Below are positions 34,874 through 37,140 of a DNA stretch of 37,140 bases, piece after piece. The notes under the pieces are model-generated. The model made no database searches. It saw only the letters and a program-made list of their open reading frames with translations, and was not told the origin of the DNA. Position 1 is the stretch's first letter. Every line of letters begins with the position of its first letter. Origin of the DNA: Opitutales bacterium (GTDB lineage: Bacteria > Verrucomicrobiota > Verrucomicrobiia > Opitutales > Seribacteraceae); the NCBI GenBank assembly GCA_029251885.1, contig JAQXCL010000120.1:1-37140 (forward strand), given 5' to 3'. The position numbers and the translations under genes are program-made.

Positions 34874-36217
34874 ATGGCAATTTTTGAATATGTAGCAACT
34901 GATGCGACTGGAAATTCGGTCGAAGGAACTTTTGAGGCTAGTGACGATCAAGACGCCCGCAATATTCTTGCTCAGTACAACCTGACCCCGACGAGTTTAT
35001 CTCAGCAGGGGGCTGCACCCGCTCCCACACCCACACCCATTGCGGTCACCCCTGCTATGGACCTTACTGGAAGTAATTCTTCTGCATCCACTGCTGGGGC
35101 TAAAATAGCCAAGAAATCGAGCAAAGTTAAAAAGAAGAAAAAAGGAGGCCTCCTGGATATTGAAATTGGGGGAGGTCCAAACAACGAGGATATCTCAGTT
35201 TTTACTCGTCAAATGTCCACGCTAATTCAGGCCGGTCTTCCACTTTTGCGCAGTTTGGAAGTTATGATTAAGCAGCAGGAAAAAAAACCAAAATTTAAGA
35301 AAATGCTCGAATCTGTTGCCGAAAAAGTATCTTCGGGTGGCACGTTATCTGACGGTTTGGCAATGTATCCAAAAACTTTTGATAAATTGTATGTTAATAT
35401 GGTCAGGGCAGGGGAGGCGGGAGGCGTGCTTGATCTTGTGCTCACTAGGCTTGCTCAATTTCAGGAGAAATCCATTCGGACGATTAAAAAAGTAAAGTCC
35501 GCTATGATCTATCCGAGTGTGATCATGTTTGTGGCTGTGGGGATTGTTACTTTGCTCATGATGGTGGTGGTTCCACAGTTCGAATCGATTTTCGAACAAA
35601 TGCTCAGAGGTGCTCCTCTTCCTGGCCCAACTCAAATTGTGGTTGATATTAGTGATTTATTTTCCTCCAATCCCATTCTGGTGCTGGGAGGAATGGCCGG
35701 TTCGATCATGGGGGTTGTTTTGCTCAAAAAAACAAAGCAGGGCTCAAAGGGTTTTGACTGGCTTGGTTTGCATGTGCCTGTGGTTCGAGATGTGGTAAGT
35801 AAATCCAATGTTTCTCGAATTACCCGTACCTTTGGTACGCTTCTTAGTAGTGGCGTTCCAATTTTACAGGCGTTGCAAATTACTGGTGATACCCTGACTA
35901 ATTTTTTCTTTGTAAAAGCCATGACCAACATTCACAACGCGGTAAGAGATGGTGAATCCATGGCTGTACAGATGAATAGGGAGCCAGTCTTTCCTACCAT
36001 GGTTACTAGTATGGTGGAGATTGGTGAAGAGACTGGAGAATTACCAGACATGCTCACCCGGATAGCCGATAATTTTGATGAGGATGTTGACAACGCGGTG
36101 GCCGGAGTAACCTCGCTAATCGAACCGGTTATGATCGTTTTCCTCGCAGTTGTTGTCGGGTTTATTGTGATCGCACTGTTTTTGCCCATCGTCTCGATTA
36201 TCGAGAACCTCGGATAG
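34874..36217 (+). CDS. pilC: Type IV pilus / type II secretion inner-membrane platform protein PilC/GspF
   Basis: This is a 447-residue platform protein that couples the ATPase to pilin assembly. Two T2SSF cytoplasmic domains are visible (about 106-210 and 312-412), both with the Gly-x-Pro-Leu/Ile-Leu type start (QAGLPLLRSLEV; SSGVPILQALQI). Membrane helices lie at about 211-235, 266-286 and 415-440. The N-terminus has the family's FEYVATDATGN block. Residues about 46-95 are unusual, a Pro/Ala/Thr linker followed by a Lys-rich patch. It lies 24 bp after the second ATPase and closes the plus-strand run, ending two bases from the convergent repeat protein. Confidence 0.94.
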   Translation: MAIFEYVATDATGNSVEGTFEASDDQDARNILAQYNLTPTSLSQQGAAPAPTPTPIAVTPAMDLTGSNSSASTAGAKIAKKSSKVKKKKKGGLLDIEIGGGPNNEDISVFTRQMSTLIQAGLPLLRSLEVMIKQQEKKPKFKKMLESVAEKVSSGGTLSDGLAMYPKTFDKLYVNMVRAGEAGGVLDLVLTRLAQFQEKSIRTIKKVKSAMIYPSVIMFVAVGIVTLLMMVVVPQFESIFEQMLRGAPLPGPTQIVVDISDLFSSNPILVLGGMAGSIMGVVLLKKTKQGSKGFDWLGLHVPVVRDVVSKSNVSRITRTFGTLLSSGVPILQALQITGDTLTNFFFVKAMTNIHNAVRDGESMAVQMNREPVFPTMVTSMVEIGEETGELPDMLTRIADNFDEDVDNAVAGVTSLIEPVMIVFLAVVVGFIVIALFLPIVSIIENLG

Positions 36218-36219
36218 GG

Positions 36220-37140
36220 TCATTCTTTCTGCTGCTTGATCCAGGCTTCGGCCTTCGTTGGATCTGTTTGAAGCCATACATCTAATGCCCGCTCAAGAGC
36301 TTCTTTACGCAAGGTTGGATCAGATATGGATTGAGCCCATCCAGCTGCTCCCTCGGGGTTTTTTCCCTGAATTCGAGAGACAAAACTTGCAATGGCTGGA
36401 TCAAGCTGTGGGGAGAGAGGTTGGGTATTTAGCCATTCAGCCGTAGCCACTGGGTCTGTCAGTGCCCACCTTCCTGACAATTCAGCCATTGCATGCATTT
36501 TTCTTTCTGGGTTAGTCAAATTATTTGTCCACTCTGCAGCCGCCTGAGGGTCCTTTCCTGTCCACTGGGCAATAAGGTTTTCTGTTACCCGATCTGCCCC
36601 TGGTTCGGGTGCCATCGATTTTGCCCAGTTTGCGGTAGCTTCTAAATCTTGCCGAGAAAGCTTGGCACCTATCTGTCCAAGCACAGTTTCCCGCATTCTC
36701 GGATCGTCACTCGGGTAATTTTGGGCCCATTGAATTGCCTTTTGAGGATTCTGCTTAGCAAATTTTTCGGCGAGCAAGCTAGATGCCTGCCAACGGGCAG
36801 TTCCGGTTGGCAAACTAAGGAATAAACGATTGGCCGCGTCCAAATCAGTTTCCATCAAGCCTTTCACAATACCAACCAATAAGGGGTTATCTCCTTTTTT
36901 CTGCCCGGAATGATTTGCTTGAGCCCATGCAATGGCGGCTTTCTCATCCCTTACCGCCCATCCAGCAAGGGCTTCTGAGATACCAAATCTTTTCTCACTC
37001 TTGGCATTCAACGAGTTTGATGCATAGGAAAGGGCACCTTCGGGGTCAAAATTTACCCAACTGCGCATAAGTAACTTCATTTCCAAATGCCTCCCGTAAC
37101 CCTCGGGTAATTCCTCAAAGGCTTTAACCACCTGCTTGAC
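36220..37140 (-). CDS. WA-repeat protein, partial (N-terminus beyond the window)
   Basis: The frame is open to the window edge, so only the C-terminal 306 residues are seen. A roughly 30-residue unit recurs: an Asp-Pro, then Ala-rich helix ending Trp-Ala, then a short turn with Pro and Arg, then Ala-x-x-Leu (for example DPQAAAEWTNNL, DPVATAEWLNTQ, NPEGAAGWAQSI, DPTKAEAWIKQQ). This resembles helical-hairpin (TPR/Sel1-like) solenoids found in secreted or periplasmic proteins of Verrucomicrobiota, but I cannot name the family. The signal peptide, if any, lies outside. It converges on pilC, with two bases between the stops. Confidence 0.75.
   Translation of the reverse strand, partial: VKQVVKAFEELPEGYGRHLEMKLLMRSWVNFDPEGALSYASNSLNAKSEKRFGISEALAGWAVRDEKAAIAWAQANHSGQKKGDNPLLVGIVKGLMETDLDAANRLFLSLPTGTARWQASSLLAEKFAKQNPQKAIQWAQNYPSDDPRMRETVLGQIGAKLSRQDLEATANWAKSMAPEPGADRVTENLIAQWTGKDPQAAAEWTNNLTNPERKMHAMAELSGRWALTDPVATAEWLNTQPLSPQLDPAIASFVSRIQGKNPEGAAGWAQSISDPTLRKEALERALDVWLQTDPTKAEAWIKQQKE

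Noticed and set aside
1-37140. CRISPR arrays, insertion sequences, integrases, toxin-antitoxin pairs
   Set aside because: No direct-repeat array, transposase motif, terminal inverted repeats or toxin-antitoxin pair was seen on either strand.

Overview
The window reads as a housekeeping chromosomal segment of a Gram-negative bacterium, most likely Verrucomicrobiota and perhaps Opitutae-like. The lineage is an inference. It rests on moderate GC, outer-envelope lipoproteins and a beta-barrel protein, almost no Shine-Dalgarno sequences, frequent TTG/GTG starts, a Rho with a long disordered N-terminus, large FecR-domain proteins and a tryptophan-alanine repeat protein. I see no phage, transposon, CRISPR array or rRNA. 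No gene-free stretch exceeds about 120 bases.

Layout. Bases 1-4707 (minus strand): tadA, Mn/Fe superoxide dismutase, a FecR/beta-structure exoprotein, and an outer-membrane-barrel-like protein cut by the window edge. Bases 4810-7176 (plus): infA, cysK, dtd and an AAG-type DNA glycosylase. Bases 7187-11432 (plus) continue into an unrecognised envelope cluster. It has two paralogous lipoproteins sharing an AWDARY motif. Between them lie two paralogous membrane-anchored coiled-coil proteins, an acidic disordered protein and a GT2 glycosyltransferase. This is the best candidate for an undescribed system.

Bases 11436-15176 (minus): ilvD, pgi and a small lysine-rich protein, with pheA divergent at 15269. 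Bases 16345-24428 (minus): argCJBDFG (glutamate to argininosuccinate without argH), then trpG/pabA, nrdR and an unknown gene overlapping nrdR. Bases 24451-27786 (minus): htpG, a BamE-like lipoprotein, rplM and rpsI, ending in a clear intrinsic terminator whose U-tract contains a perfect TATAAT just before argC. Bases 27854-28779 (minus): a membrane J-domain protein and tRNA-Tyr(GUA).

Bases 28896-36217 (plus): coaE, rho, two tandem PilB/GspE ATPases and PilC/GspF, closely spaced and probably one transcription unit that builds a type IV pilus or type II secretion motor. Bases 36220-37140 (minus): a partial repeat protein converging on pilC.
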